64,000 nt of DNA from Kumtagia sp963839725 (GTDB lineage: Bacteria; Pseudomonadota; Alphaproteobacteria; Rhizobiales; Rhizobiaceae), in NCBI GenBank assembly GCA_963839725.1, contig CAWIWT010000026.1, positions 124,001-188,000 of the forward strand, given 5' to 3'. Below the pieces are notes generated by a model. The model saw only the letters and a program-made list of their open reading frames with translations, was not told the DNA's origin and did no database searches. Shown in pieces: positions 26,755 to 35,750 of the stretch (its first letter is position 1; each line of letters begins with the position of its first letter). The position numbers and the translations under genes are program-made.

Positions 26755-27735
26755 CTAGCCGCCTAGTCCCTCGAACAGGACCGTCGACAAGTAACGCTCG
26801 GCGAAAGACGGGATGATTACGACCAGGTTCTTGCCGGCATTCTCCGACCGCGATCCGACGACGATCGCCGCCTGCAGCGCCGCACCCGACGAGATGCCGA
26901 CCGGTACGCCCTCCAGGCGCGCGACAAGTCGCGCATTGGCAACGGCATCGTCGTTCGAAACCTTGACGATCTCGTCATAGATCGTCGTGTCGAGGATCTT
27001 CGGCGCAAAGCCTGCTCCGATGCCCTGGATCTTATGCGGACCGGGCTGTCCGCCCGATAACACCGGCGAGGCTTCGGGTTCGACCGCCACGACGTGCAGC
27101 GAAGGCTTGCGATTCTTGAGGACCTGGCCGACGCCGGTGATCGTCCCGCCCGTGCCGATGCCCGCGACGAAGATGTCGATGCCTCCCTTCGTATCGTTCC
27201 AGATTTCCTCGGCAGTGGTCTGACGATGGATTTCCGGGTTTGCCGGGTTCTCGAACTGCTGCGGAATGACGGCGCCCGCAAGGGTCGCCGCCAGCTCGTC
27301 GGCCTTCGCGATGGCGCCTTTCATGCCCTTCGGCCCTTCGGTCAAAACCAGTTCCGCGCCGAGCAGCGCCAGCATCTTGCGGCGCTCCACCGACATCGTC
27401 TCGGGCATTGTGAGGATCAGCTTGTAACCCTTTGCAGCGGCAGCAAAAGCCAGCGCGATACCGGTATTGCCCGAGGTCGGCTCGACCAGGGTGTTCTTGC
27501 CGGGCGCAATCTTACCGGCAGCTTCCAGCGCCTCGATCATCGACACGCCGATGCGGTCCTTTACGCTGGCGATCGGATTGAAGAATTCAAGCTTGGCCAG
27601 AAGGTTCGAGACGACGCCCTTCTCCTTGGCGAACTTGTCCAGCCGCACGATCGGCGTATCGCCGATCGTCTCCGTGATTGAGTTGAAGATGCGTCCGCGA
27701 CCCGGGACATGCGTGGAGGTGACCGGCTTGTTCAT
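26755..27735 (-). CDS. cysK: Cysteine synthase A (O-acetylserine sulfhydrylase)
   Basis: The 326-residue PLP enzyme makes cysteine from O-acetylserine and sulfide. The PLP lysine is in NPIASVKDRIG (Lys ~59), the substrate loop is VEPTSGNTGIALA, and the phosphate-binding glycine loop is GIGTGGTITGVG. The start at 27735 (MNKPVTSTHVPGRGR) has GAGGAG upstream; the longer frame to 27873 is not coding. The length is near that of CysK proteins. It stands alone, divergent from the DUF3303 gene; no sulfur-regulator gene is adjacent. Confidence 0.93.
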   Translation of the reverse strand: MNKPVTSTHVPGRGRIFNSITETIGDTPIVRLDKFAKEKGVVSNLLAKLEFFNPIASVKDRIGVSMIEALEAAGKIAPGKNTLVEPTSGNTGIALAFAAAAKGYKLILTMPETMSVERRKMLALLGAELVLTEGPKGMKGAIAKADELAATLAGAVIPQQFENPANPEIHRQTTAEEIWNDTKGGIDIFVAGIGTGGTITGVGQVLKNRKPSLHVVAVEPEASPVLSGGQPGPHKIQGIGAGFAPKILDTTIYDEIVKVSNDDAVANARLVARLEGVPVGISSGAALQAAIVVGSRSENAGKNLVVIIPSFAERYLSTVLFEGLGG

Positions 27736-27872
27736 TGTTTTACTCCTCAGGGATTTTGACCGGAAGATAGCGGAGATTGCGCTGGTTGCCGAGTGTCGGG
27801 ACCGGAACAAACTTTCGCCGAAGGGGCTCAGGGCGCAAAACGGTTTCGGCACTTTATGAGAAAGACAGAACA

Positions 27873-28137
27873 ATGCTCTTCATGGTCATCGAGCACTTCG
27901 CCAACAGCAACATGGTGCCGATTTTTCAGCGCTGTCGCGAGAGCGGCCGTGGCTTGGCGGATGGGCTGGTTCGCGCGCTGCTTCCAGGTGATGCGCTGCG
28001 ACGATCCGCAAAAGTTTCAGCAATGGGTTCTGCATTGGCGCGACACCGGCACGACGATGGAAATCGCGCCTATCGTCCCCATCGCAGACACGCGCGACGT
28101 GACTACATCCTATCTGGATGCCAGCAAGCCGGAATAG
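27873..28137 (+). pseudogene. DUF3303 small protein, frameshifted in this sequence
   Basis: The first part reads MLFMVIEHFANSNMVPIFQR, a typical DUF3303 start. The end of the domain lies in another frame: FARCFQVMRCDDPQKFQQWV, then TTMEIAPIVP. The two parts join near 27960, giving a product of about 88 residues, which is normal for the family. Function is unknown. This is the only clear frameshift outside the first 10.4 kb, so it could be genuine or a further sequence error. The gene is followed four bases later by the end of the convergent LysE gene. Confidence 0.7.
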
Positions 28138-28140
28138 CCG

Positions 28141-28758
28141 CTACTGGCGCGCTGCGATCGCGGCGGCGGCTCCAAACATGAAAGTGGCCGCGCCTCGGCT
28201 GAGCAATTTCAGACCGCGCGGCGACTTCAACAGGCCGCGCGCCTTCGCCGCCAACGCCAGATACGGCACCAGCACGATCATCAGTACAGCAATGGTGACC
28301 GCCGCCAGCACGCCATAGTCGGACAGCGTAATCGTCTTTAGATCGACGAGGGTCGGCGTGATTGCAACGTAGAAGATCATCGTCTTCGGGTTGCCTATGG
28401 TGAGCGTCAGGCCGCCCAGAAAATTCGAGATCAGACCGGTATTGCCCTTCTTGGCGACGATCGTCTCGGGCGTGATGCCGCTCGACCAGAACTTCCACGC
28501 CAACCAGGCGAGATAGGCGACGCCCAGCCACTTAATCACCAGGAACGCCAGGCCAAAGGTCTGCGCCAGGAAGGCGAGGCCCAGCACAACCGCCGTAAGA
28601 TAGGTCAGGTCGCCGAGGATCAGCCCGAACGACATGGCGAAGGCCGGCCTGAAGCCGGAGCCGAGCGCGCGCGCCACCAGCGCCGTGACGCCCGGTCCGG
28701 GGATTGCGGCTGCGACAGCCAGCGCGCCGGCATAAGCGAACAATCCAGCAAGTGTCAT
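28141..28758 (-). CDS. LysE/RhtB-family amino-acid exporter
   Basis: A 205-residue inner-membrane protein with about six hydrophobic segments and the family's N-terminal GPGVTALVARALGSGFRPAF motif region. FGLILGDLTYLTAVVLGLAF and GLTLTIGNPKTMIFYVAI (N-P-K in the third to fourth helix region) are further hallmarks. LysE-type proteins export lysine, homoserine, threonine and related compounds; the substrate cannot be chosen here. The start at 28758 (MTLAGLFAYAGALAV) gives the usual length; the longer frame adds 28 unrelated residues. Confidence 0.9.
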   Translation of the reverse strand: MTLAGLFAYAGALAVAAAIPGPGVTALVARALGSGFRPAFAMSFGLILGDLTYLTAVVLGLAFLAQTFGLAFLVIKWLGVAYLAWLAWKFWSSGITPETIVAKKGNTGLISNFLGGLTLTIGNPKTMIFYVAITPTLVDLKTITLSDYGVLAAVTIAVLMIVLVPYLALAAKARGLLKSPRGLKLLSRGAATFMFGAAAAIAARQ

Positions 28759-28972
28759 GACAGTTCTCAGTGGCTCCCGCGCCGCGCCGAACAGGCGCTC
28801 AAGCGCAAAATCGCTTAGCACGATCGGCAACAAGCGTCGCACGAAATCATCTTATGATTACATCAATCGCGATGATGCTTCGGCGCGCCGACCAAGTCGG
28901 GTTAATCCCTTGGAATACCCACCCCGGGCAGATCGTTTAGTTGCTGATGTTCAACGGCAGGAAGCATCGGCC

Positions 28973-29572
28973 ATGCCACGCAGCCGGCAGAACGCCTACG
29001 GTTTCGTCGCAATCTTCCTTCACTGGTCGATAGCGCTGCTCTTCGTCTGTCAACTGGCCCTCGGCTTTTCGATGGCCCGCGTGAAAAGCATGGCGCTGCA
29101 ATTCGAACTCATCCAGTGGCACAAATCATTTGGCTTCGTGATCCTCTGCCTCGCGCTATTGCGGCTGCTTTGGCACGTCGCAAGCAAGCGCCCGGCGGCT
29201 CTACCCTCGATGCGAACTGCTGAGCGGGCAGCCGCTTGGATCGTTCAAACTGTCCTGCTCGCCGCCACCCTCGCCGTGCCGCTGGCCGGCTGGGCACTGG
29301 TATCGACCTCGACGCTCGGCATACCGACACTGGCCTTCAACCGCCTGCTGATCCCGCATCTACCACTTGGCACGTCGGAACAGGCGGAAGCCTTCTGGCG
29401 GCAGACCCACGAACTGCTGGCTTATGGAACCGCACTCCTCGCGGCCGGACACGCCGCGGCGGCGCTGCGGCATCATTTCCTGCTTCGCGACGAAGTCCTC
29501 CTGCGAATGCTGCCGATAGGCCGCATACGGGACCGTCGCGACAAAAACCTGGAGTACCACAACGATGCGTAA
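28973..29572 (+). CDS. Cytochrome b561 family membrane protein
   Basis: A 199-residue protein with four membrane helices and histidines placed for two b haems: FVAIFLHWSIALLFVCQLAL, LIQWHKSFGFVILCLALLRL, then TSEQAEAFWRQTHELLAYGT and AAGHAAAALRHHFLLRDE. Such cytochromes pass electrons from quinol to periplasmic partners. The start at 28973 (MPRSRQNAYGF) has AGGAAG about ten bases before it. Its stop overlaps the start of the YceI gene. The b561-YceI pairing is recurrent in Proteobacteria and suggests a shared role with a quinone-like or isoprenoid ligand. Confidence 0.9.
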   Translation: MPRSRQNAYGFVAIFLHWSIALLFVCQLALGFSMARVKSMALQFELIQWHKSFGFVILCLALLRLLWHVASKRPAALPSMRTAERAAAWIVQTVLLAATLAVPLAGWALVSTSTLGIPTLAFNRLLIPHLPLGTSEQAEAFWRQTHELLAYGTALLAAGHAAAALRHHFLLRDEVLLRMLPIGRIRDRRDKNLEYHNDA

Positions 29573-30161
29573 CTTTGCTCCTGTCTATCGCAACGTGGTG
29601 CTGCCGTTCCTCATGCTGGCATTCCTCGTTCCACCGCTGAGGGCCAATGCCGACGCACTTGGCGACGCCGCCGGCACCTACCACATCAACAAGAGCTCCT
29701 CGATTCGTTTCAGGGTCAATCAGGCTGGCGGTGGCGGCGGAATCATCGGCAACTTTGGCTCCTATAGCGGCTTGTTCCAGATCGATGGCAAAAACGTCTC
29801 GAACTCCAATGTGACGTTCACATTGCTCCCCAAGAGCGTGCGCGCCAACGAAGCGCGCATGGAGGAATTCCTGCGTTCGGATGCGGTGTTCGACGTCGCT
29901 GCCTATCCGGAGATCACTTTTCGATCGACCTCCGTTACCCGGACCGGTGACAACACGGCGCGCATCGACGGCGTGCTGACCGCACGCGGCAAGGCACGCA
30001 AGGCCCAGTTCATCGCGACCTTGCGAAAGCAGACCGCGTCAACAATTTCATTCCATGTCACCGGCTCGATCTATCGTGCGCCCTATGGCATGGGCGTAGG
30101 CACACCGATCTACTCGAACGTCGTCCAATTCGACATGCAGTTGAACGGCACGCGGAAATAG
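29565..30161 (+). CDS. YceI-family periplasmic lipid-binding protein
   Basis: A 198-residue protein with a signal peptide (VVLPFLMLAFLVPPLRANA) and a full YceI lipocalin-like domain: AGTYHINKSSSIRFRVNQAG, FQIDGKNVSNSNVTFTLLP, FLRSDAVFDVAAYPEITFRS and RAPYGMGVGTPIYSNVVQFD. YceI proteins bind long isoprenoids such as polyprenyl or quinone molecules. It overlaps the cytochrome b561 gene by eight bases, so the two are co-expressed. The downstream side is a family-B palindromic repeat that may end transcription. Confidence 0.92.
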   Translation: MRNFAPVYRNVVLPFLMLAFLVPPLRANADALGDAAGTYHINKSSSIRFRVNQAGGGGGIIGNFGSYSGLFQIDGKNVSNSNVTFTLLPKSVRANEARMEEFLRSDAVFDVAAYPEITFRSTSVTRTGDNTARIDGVLTARGKARKAQFIATLRKQTASTISFHVTGSIYRAPYGMGVGTPIYSNVVQFDMQLNGTRK

Positions 30162-30216
30162 TAGCGGTGCTGACGACGAAAAGTCGCTGGGTTGTCGAGG
30201 TACTCCCTTGTGACGA

Positions 30217-30375
30217 AATTACCCCCACCCCTAACCCCTCCTCACAAGGGGGAGAGAGATCGGGTTGCGGCCCTCACCGATGTTAATGCAAAACTGTTCA
30301 GAGGCTGGTTTGGAGCATCGTGCAGAAGTCTCCCTCCCCTTGTTTGTGGGGAGGGGTTAGGGGTGGGGGTAATAG
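30217..30375. repeat. Intergenic inverted pair, family B
   Basis: AATTACCCCCACCCCTAACC at the left and GGTTAGGGGTGGGGGTAAT at the right are near-perfect complements. CTCCTCACAAGGGGGAGA and TCTCCCTCCCCTTGTTTG form the inner arms. The 159-bp unit lies between YceI and the small gene at 30413 and holds no gene. Confidence 0.75.
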
Positions 30376-30412
30376 TTCTCACAGGCGTTTGCGGGTTTCC
30401 GCTCGGACAGGC

Positions 30413-30598
30413 TCAATACCCTGCTTCGTCAAGCCGTTGTTCCAGATCGACCAGATCCTGCGGCAGCGGCATCCCCAACGCCCGAAGCTCCACCAGCTTC
30501 TCGCGCAATTGTTCATGAAGCTCGTAGGCGTCTTCCGGCTGGTTGACCATCTCTTCCATGAGAAGCGCGATCTGAGCCTTGATCTGTTCCAACGCCAT
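30413..30598 (-). CDS. Small conserved alpha-helical protein of unknown function
   Basis: A 61-residue acidic protein beginning MALEQIKAQIALLMEEMVNQ and continuing AYELHEQLREKLVELRALGM, then DLVDLEQRLDEAGY. The heptad-like spacing of Leu/Ile suggests a coiled coil. The start at 30598 is chosen because the longer frame (to 30691) runs into hrcA. It lies 89 bp downstream of hrcA and may be co-transcribed. Genes of this size and sequence type occur next to hrcA in Rhizobiales; no function is known to me. Confidence 0.7.
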   Translation of the reverse strand: MALEQIKAQIALLMEEMVNQPEDAYELHEQLREKLVELRALGMPLPQDLVDLEQRLDEAGY

Positions 30599-30687
30599 TG
30601 AGATCTCCCAAGCCTGCACCGCAGGTAAGTTTATACCGTATCTACAAGCCGGACCATGCGTTGATTTTGCTGGAGGACGTGCCCGCC

Positions 30688-31758
30688 TCACCTCAGCATT
30701 CGCGAGATGAGTTGCGCCGTGTAATCGACCATCGGCACGATGCGCGCGTAATTGAGCCTAGTCGGGCCAATGACGCCGAGAGCGCCGACCACTCGCGCAT
30801 CCTTGTCGCGGTAAGGCGCCACCACCAACGAGGAACCGGACAGCGAGAACAGCTTGTTTTCCGAACCGATGAAGATGCGCACGCCCGAGCCCGACTCCGC
30901 AAGATCGAGAAGCTGGATCATGCCATCCTGCGTCTCCAGATCCTCGAACAGGTGCTTCAGCAGCTCTATATCGGCCTGCGCGGTCACGTTCTCCAGCAGG
31001 TTGGCGCGCCCGCGCACGATCAGCCGCGACGGCAGACCGCTTTCAGCGCCAGCCCAGATGGCAAGGCCCTTCTCGACAAGCTGCTCGGACAGCGAGTCGA
31101 GTGCGGCGCGCGTTTCCTCCTTGATCCGCTGGATGTCGCTACGCGCCTCTGCAAGCGTGCGCCCGCGGATATGCGCGTTGAGAAAGTTTGACGCTTCCTG
31201 AAGCTGCGACGTGGTTATGCCCGCAGGCAGCTCGATCACCCGGTTTTCGACATCACCGTTCTGCGACACCAGAACCGCCAGCGCCCGCTGCGGCTCAAGC
31301 TGAATGAACTCGATATGCTTCAACGGCACCTCGGCCGTGGCGACCAGTACCAGCCCGGCGCCGCGCGACACGCCCGACAGCATCTGGCTGGCTTCCGTCA
31401 GCATCTGCTCGACCGAAACGCCCTGAGCTGATGCCTTCAGCTGTGCGTCGATCGACCGGCGCTCGGCCTCGGTGAGATCGCCAAGCTCCATGAAGGCATC
31501 GACGAAGAACCTCAGCCCCCTCTGCGTCGGCAGCCGCCCCGCCGATATATGCGGGGCATAGATCAGCCCGAGATGTTCGAGATCGCTCATCACATTGCGC
31601 ACCGTCGCCGGCGACAGCGTGGCTGGCAGCATGCGCGACAGGTTGCGCGAGCCGACCGGCTCGCCATCGAGCAGGTAGGAATTGACGATGCGTCGGAAAA
31701 TGTCGCGCGACCGTGCGTCGAGCGACTGGAGCGTTGGGTCGGCAATCGGCTTGTTCAT
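30688..31758 (-). CDS. hrcA: Heat-inducible transcription repressor HrcA
   Basis: The 356-residue protein represses heat-shock chaperone genes by binding the CIRCE element. The N-terminal winged helix is ARSRDIFRRIVNSYLLDGEP with VGSRNLSRMLPATLSPATVR and NVMSDLEHLGLIYAPHISAG. The central GAF-like and C-terminal domains follow (FIGSENKLFSLSGSSLVVAP, GALGVIGPTRLNYARIVPMV). The start at 31758 (MNKPIADPTLQS) matches the family; a longer frame upstream is noise. It is divergent from rph, as in other Rhizobiales. No CIRCE sequence was found in the window. Confidence 0.95.
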   Translation of the reverse strand: MNKPIADPTLQSLDARSRDIFRRIVNSYLLDGEPVGSRNLSRMLPATLSPATVRNVMSDLEHLGLIYAPHISAGRLPTQRGLRFFVDAFMELGDLTEAERRSIDAQLKASAQGVSVEQMLTEASQMLSGVSRGAGLVLVATAEVPLKHIEFIQLEPQRALAVLVSQNGDVENRVIELPAGITTSQLQEASNFLNAHIRGRTLAEARSDIQRIKEETRAALDSLSEQLVEKGLAIWAGAESGLPSRLIVRGRANLLENVTAQADIELLKHLFEDLETQDGMIQLLDLAESGSGVRIFIGSENKLFSLSGSSLVVAPYRDKDARVVGALGVIGPTRLNYARIVPMVDYTAQLISRMLR

Positions 31759-31897
31759 GTGGTCGCAAAACCTCCACGCAAAATCATATAGTTGGCGAGC
31801 GCGTTTGCACAACAGCGATGATGAGCCGGGAAATCCTTTGCACGGGGCGCATTCGGGGGCTACAAGCCCCGGAAAATCCGTCCCGCCAGGAGCCTTA

Positions 31898-32614
31898 ATG
31901 CGTCCTTCCAAGCGACAATTCGATGAAATGCGCCCGATTTCCTTCGAGCGCAACGTGTCCAAGCACGCCGAAGGCTCATGCCTGGTCAAATTCGGCGACA
32001 CCCATGTGCTGTGCACCGCCAGCCTTGAGGAAAAGGTGCCGGGCTGGATGCGCAATACCGGCAAGGGCTGGGTGACAGCCGAGTACGGCATGCTGCCGCG
32101 CGCCACGGGTGACCGCATGCGCCGCGAGGCTTCCTCCGGCAAGCAAGGCGGACGCACGCTCGAGATCCAGCGTCTGATCGGGCGCTCGCTGCGGGCCGTG
32201 GTCGATCTCCAGACACTGGGCGAAGTGCAGATCACCGTCGATTGCGACGTGATCCAGGCCGATGGCGGCACCCGCACCGCCTCGATCACCGGCGGCTGGA
32301 TCGCGCTGCATGACTGCCTGCGCTGGATGGAAGCGCGCCAGATGGTTTCGGTCTCCAAGGTGCTGAAAGATCACGTTGCCGCGATTTCCTGCGGCATCCA
32401 TGAAGGCCAGCCCGTGCTGGATCTCGACTATATCGAGGATTCCGGCGCCGGCACCGACGCCAACTTCGTCATGACTGGCAAGGGCGGCATCGTCGAAATC
32501 CAGGGCACGGCGGAAGGCGTCCCGTTCAGCGAAGATGAATTTGGAGCGCTGATGGCGCTGGCTCGCAAGGGTATCTCGCGGCTGGTGGGTCTGCAGCAGA
32601 TGGCGGTGACATAG
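31898..32614 (+). CDS. rph: Ribonuclease PH
   Basis: A 238-residue phosphorolytic 3'-exoribonuclease that trims tRNA 3' ends. Recognisable segments are MRPSKRQFDEMRPISFERNV, CTASLEEKVPGWMRNTGKGW, the RNA-binding EYGMLPRATGDRMRREASSG and QVTIDCDVIQADGGTRTA-like sequence (ITVDCDVIQADGGTRTASIT). ATG 31898 gives the standard N-terminus; an upstream extension (to 31682) overlaps hrcA and is rejected. The divergent hrcA-rph arrangement followed by rdgB and hemW is conserved in this order of bacteria. Confidence 0.96.
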   Translation: MRPSKRQFDEMRPISFERNVSKHAEGSCLVKFGDTHVLCTASLEEKVPGWMRNTGKGWVTAEYGMLPRATGDRMRREASSGKQGGRTLEIQRLIGRSLRAVVDLQTLGEVQITVDCDVIQADGGTRTASITGGWIALHDCLRWMEARQMVSVSKVLKDHVAAISCGIHEGQPVLDLDYIEDSGAGTDANFVMTGKGGIVEIQGTAEGVPFSEDEFGALMALARKGISRLVGLQQMAVT

Positions 32615-32618
32615 CTTG

Positions 32619-32758
32619 TTAGCCTCCCCCTTGGAGGGAGGGTCGGCAAACAATCGGAACGAAGTGAGATTGCGAGACGGTTAGAGAGATCAAGAAAAAT
32701 GACCGCGCTGACCCCCACCCCGACGCTGCGCCGACTCTCCCCACAAGGGAGAGGGTAA
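32619..32758. repeat. Intergenic family-B palindromic element between rph and the VOC gene
   Basis: The unit starts with GCCTCCCCCTTGGAGGGAGG, a tight hairpin, and ends with CTCCCCACAAGGGAGAGG. A spacer with CAATCGGAACGAAGTGAGAT lies between. The first hairpin could act as a terminator for rph, although no T-run follows. Confidence 0.65.
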
Positions 32759-32761
32759 GAC

Positions 32762-33172
32762 ATGACCCCTTCCGCCATCCTCGAAACCGCACTCTACGTG
32801 ACCGATCTCGATGCGGCGGAGGAGTTTTACCGTGAGGTGCTTCGCCTTTCAGTGATTGCCCGCGTTGATGGACGCCACGTGTTCTTCCGCTGCGGCGATG
32901 GCGTACTCCTGCTGTTCAACGCGGACGCAACGAAACAGCCACCCTCGCCTGGCGCGAAACTGCCGGTGCCGCCGCATGGAACGACAGGTCAGGGCCATCT
33001 CTGTTTTGCAGCAGAAGCCGAGGAAATCCTCGACTGGAAGCGGTACTTCGAAAAGAAGGGCGTCGCCATCGAGGCGGATTTCGAGTGGCCGAATGGTGGG
33101 CGTTCGATCTATTTTCGCGATCCGTCGGGCAATTCCATTGAGTTCGCCGAGCCGCGGATTTGGGGACTTTGA
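32762..33172 (+). CDS. VOC (glyoxalase/bleomycin-resistance) family protein
   Basis: A 136-residue vicinal-oxygen-chelate protein with two beta-alpha-beta modules: ILETALYVTDLDAAEEFYRE, VFFRCGDGVLLLFNADATKQ, then GQGHLCFAAEAEEILDWKRY and the terminal SIYFRDPSGNSIEFAEP. The C-terminal D-P-x-G-N-x-I-E is the classic motif carrying a metal-binding Glu. The exact reaction is unknown. Its TGA shares one base with the ATG of rdgB, so the two are co-translated. It is an unusual insertion between rph and rdgB. Confidence 0.9.
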   Translation: MTPSAILETALYVTDLDAAEEFYREVLRLSVIARVDGRHVFFRCGDGVLLLFNADATKQPPSPGAKLPVPPHGTTGQGHLCFAAEAEEILDWKRYFEKKGVAIEADFEWPNGGRSIYFRDPSGNSIEFAEPRIWGL

Positions 33173-33819
33173 TGCGTCACTTTGAGGAAAAAGAGCTGGT
33201 TGTCGCCAGCCACAATGCCGGCAAGCTACGCGAATTCGCAGACCTGCTGGGACCGTTCGGCATCGAGGCACGCTCGGCGAGGGACTACGGCCTGCCCGAA
33301 CCGCACGAGACCGGCACGACCTTCGAGGAGAACGCCTACATCAAGGCCTTTGCCGCTGCGAGCGCCACCGGCCTGCCGGCGCTTTCCGACGATTCCGGCC
33401 TGTGTATCGACGCGCTTGGCGGACAGCCTGGCGTGTATACGGCCAATTGGGCCGAAACGCCGGACGGCACGCGCGACTTCGGCGTCGCCATGCAGCGCGC
33501 CGAAGTTGCCCTGCAGGAAGTCGGCGCCACCGAGCCGGCGCAGCGCACCGGCCGCTTCGTGGCCGTCATCTGCATCGCCTGGCCGGACGGCCATGCCGAA
33601 TATTTCCGCGGCGAGGCTGAAGGTCACCTCGTCTGGCCGCCACGCGGCAGTGACGGCTTTGGCTACGATCCGGTCTTCGTTCCGAACGGTCATGAGCGGA
33701 CGTTCGGCGAAATGACCGCGCAGGAGAAACATGGCTGGAAGCCTGGAATGGCGGAGGCGCTGTCGCATCGCGCCCGCGCCTTCCAGAAATTCGCCCGGGC
33801 GATGTTGGGGGCGGCGTGA
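33172..33819 (+). CDS. rdgB: XTP/dITP diphosphatase (RdgB/HAM1)
   Basis: The 215-residue enzyme hydrolyses non-canonical purine nucleoside triphosphates to keep them out of DNA. The N-terminal ELVVASHNAGKLREFADLL and central ALSDDSGLCIDALGGQPGVY motifs are diagnostic, with GSDGFGYDPVFVPNGHERTF and KHGWKPGMAEALSHRARAF at the end. ATG 33172 is preferred over GTG 33160, which would overlap the VOC gene and adds nothing conserved. Its stop overlaps the GTG start of hemW. Confidence 0.96.
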   Translation: MRHFEEKELVVASHNAGKLREFADLLGPFGIEARSARDYGLPEPHETGTTFEENAYIKAFAAASATGLPALSDDSGLCIDALGGQPGVYTANWAETPDGTRDFGVAMQRAEVALQEVGATEPAQRTGRFVAVICIAWPDGHAEYFRGEAEGHLVWPPRGSDGFGYDPVFVPNGHERTFGEMTAQEKHGWKPGMAEALSHRARAFQKFARAMLGAA

Positions 33820-34970
33820 TCACCGACAATCCAGGCTTCGGGGTCTACGTTCACTGGCCGTTCTGCGCGGCCAAGTGCCCGTACTGCGACTTCAACAGCC
33901 ACGTCCGCCACCAGCCGGTCGATCAAGCGCGCTTTGCCGCCGCCTTTAACCGCGAGATGCAAACGCTGCGTTCGCGCACCGGCGCGCGTACAGTGTCCAG
34001 CATCTTCCTCGGCGGCGGCACGCCGTCGCTGATGGCGCCGGACACCGTCGGCGCGGTTCTCAACGCCGTAGCGCGTCATTGGACCGTACCCGACGGCATC
34101 GAGATAACGCTGGAGGCAAATCCGTCGTCGGTAGAGGCTGAGCGGTTTCGCGGCTACCGCGCGTCCGGCGTCAATCGCGTGTCGCTCGGCGTGCAGGCCC
34201 TGAACGACGCCGACCTGCGCTTCCTCGGTCGGCTGCACAATGTCTCGGAAGCGCTGAAGGCGATCGGGCTGGCGCGTGACATCTTTCCGCGCCTTTCCTT
34301 CGACCTCATCTACGCCCGCCCCGGCCAGACGCTCGACGCGTGGGAAACAGAGCTGAACGAGGCAATCGACTACGCAGCCGATCATTTGTCGCTCTACCAG
34401 CTCACCATCGAGGAAGGCACGCGCTTCCACGCGCTCCACGCCGCCGGGAAATTCGTAATCCCTGATGCGGACCTGGCCGCTGATCTCTACGCGCTGACGC
34501 AGGACGTCACGGCAGCACGCGACCTCCCGGCGTACGAAATCTCCAACCACGCGAGGCCCGGCGCCGAAAGCCGCCATAACCTGATCTATTGGCGTTATGG
34601 CGAGTATGTCGGCATCGGCCCCGGCGCGCATGGCCGCTTCATCGACAACGGCCAAAGGGTCGTGACCGTTACTGAGAAGACGCCGGAAACCTGGGCGAAC
34701 CTCGTCGAAGCCAAGGGCCACGGCGTCATCGACGGCGAGGTGCTGAACCGGTCCGAAGAAGCCGACGAGTATTTGCTGATGGGTCTGCGTTTGGCGGAAG
34801 GCATAGACCTCGACCGCTACGAAATGCTCGCAGGCCGCTCGCTGTCGACCAAGCGTGTCGCCATCCTGCAGGACGAGGGACTGGTCGCCTCAATCGGCAA
34901 TTCGCGTTTGCGCGCAACCGCCGCCGGTATGGTCGTGCTCAACGCCGTCGTGGCGGATTTGGCGAGATAG
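33816..34970 (+). CDS. hemW: Radical SAM heme chaperone HemW
   Basis: A 384-residue radical-SAM protein long annotated as oxygen-independent coproporphyrinogen oxidase-like and now known as a haem chaperone. The Fe-S motif is C17-A-A-K-C21-P-Y-C24. ISSIFLGGGTPSLM-like (SSIFLGGGTPSLMAPDTVGA), VNRVSLGVQALNDADLRFLG and LSLYQLTIEEGTRFHA follow. HemW rather than HemN is supported by the short N-terminus and the CxxxCxxC without the extra HemN cysteine. The GTG start at 33816 overlaps the rdgB stop. Confidence 0.93.
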   Translation: MITDNPGFGVYVHWPFCAAKCPYCDFNSHVRHQPVDQARFAAAFNREMQTLRSRTGARTVSSIFLGGGTPSLMAPDTVGAVLNAVARHWTVPDGIEITLEANPSSVEAERFRGYRASGVNRVSLGVQALNDADLRFLGRLHNVSEALKAIGLARDIFPRLSFDLIYARPGQTLDAWETELNEAIDYAADHLSLYQLTIEEGTRFHALHAAGKFVIPDADLAADLYALTQDVTAARDLPAYEISNHARPGAESRHNLIYWRYGEYVGIGPGAHGRFIDNGQRVVTVTEKTPETWANLVEAKGHGVIDGEVLNRSEEADEYLLMGLRLAEGIDLDRYEMLAGRSLSTKRVAILQDEGLVASIGNSRLRATAAGMVVLNAVVADLAR

Positions 34971-35010
34971 CTGCGCCAGCACCTAGGCGTCGCAAGGCTT
35001 TGGCCGTAGT

Positions 35011-35173
35011 TGCCGCCCCTCACCCTTACCCTCTCCCCGTCAAGAGACGGGGAGAGGGGCCGTCAGCGTCGTGCTCTGTCCATGACGTTGGCGATTGTCG
35101 GCGCCGATGCGGCAGCACACCTTCTCCCCATTCGAACGGCGAGAAGGTGCCGGCAGGCGGATGAGGGGCAGCG
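35011..35173. repeat. Intergenic family-B palindromic element with a perfect central hairpin
   Basis: GCCCCTCACCC at the left pairs with GGATGAGGGGCAGC at the right. Inside are a perfect stem CTCTCCCCGTC/GACGGGGAGAG (35030-35056) and a second stem CACCTTCTCCCC/GAGAAGGTGCC. The first stem follows hemW and may end its transcript; there is no T-run. Confidence 0.7.
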
Positions 35174-35253
35174 TCGACGGTCCATATACGATTGCACTGT
35201 CGTCAACGCAGAGGACCGGTCTGCCGTTGCTACCAGAGCGCGAGGAGATCTCG

Positions 35254-35691
35254 ATGAACCAGCCCTCGGACTCCTGGCAATTCTGGTCGATCCTGTCGGC
35301 GGTGTTCGCCGCGATTACTGCTATTTTCGCCAAGGTCGGCGTCGGCGGCGTCAATCCCGACTTCGCGACATTGATCCGAACCTTTGTCATCCTCGCGGTG
35401 ATAAGCGCGATCGTCGCCGCCACCGGTCAGTGGCAGGCTCCCGCTCTGATCGGCGGTAAGGCGTGGCTGTTCCTGATTCTGTCCGGACTGGCCACGGGCG
35501 CCTCGTGGCTCTGCTATTTCCGTGCCCCGAAGCTCGGCGACGCCGCGCGGGTCGCGCCGCTGGAGAAGCTCAGCGTCTTGCTAGTGGCCGTTTTTGCGGC
35601 TGCCTTTCTTGGCGAGCGGCTCAGCCTTGCGAATTGGCTGGGTGTTCTTCTCGTTGTGAGTGGGGTGATTCTGATTGCCCAGCGCGCCTGA
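35254..35691 (+). CDS. Single-domain EamA-type membrane transporter
   Basis: A 145-residue protein with five hydrophobic segments making one EamA domain: WSILSAVFAAITAIFAKVGV, LIRTFVILAVISAIVAATG, WLFLILSGLATGASWLCYFR, EKLSVLLVAVFAAAFLGERL and WLGVLLVVSGVILIAQ. Most drug/metabolite transporters carry two such domains, so this half-size form probably dimerises. The start at 35254 has GAGGAG just upstream. It is not in an obvious operon. The substrate is unknown. Confidence 0.85.
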   Translation: MNQPSDSWQFWSILSAVFAAITAIFAKVGVGGVNPDFATLIRTFVILAVISAIVAATGQWQAPALIGGKAWLFLILSGLATGASWLCYFRAPKLGDAARVAPLEKLSVLLVAVFAAAFLGERLSLANWLGVLLVVSGVILIAQRA

Positions 35692-35750
35692 GCGGTCGCG
35701 CAGCGTATTGGAGAGCCGTCCCATCAGTCCATCGAAACGCAACGGCATCG

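Noticed and set aside
26730..26760. TTAGAGCAGTGTCGGGCGG as a further MITE end
   Set aside because: It resembles one end of M1 for about 12 bases only and no matching second end was found nearby.
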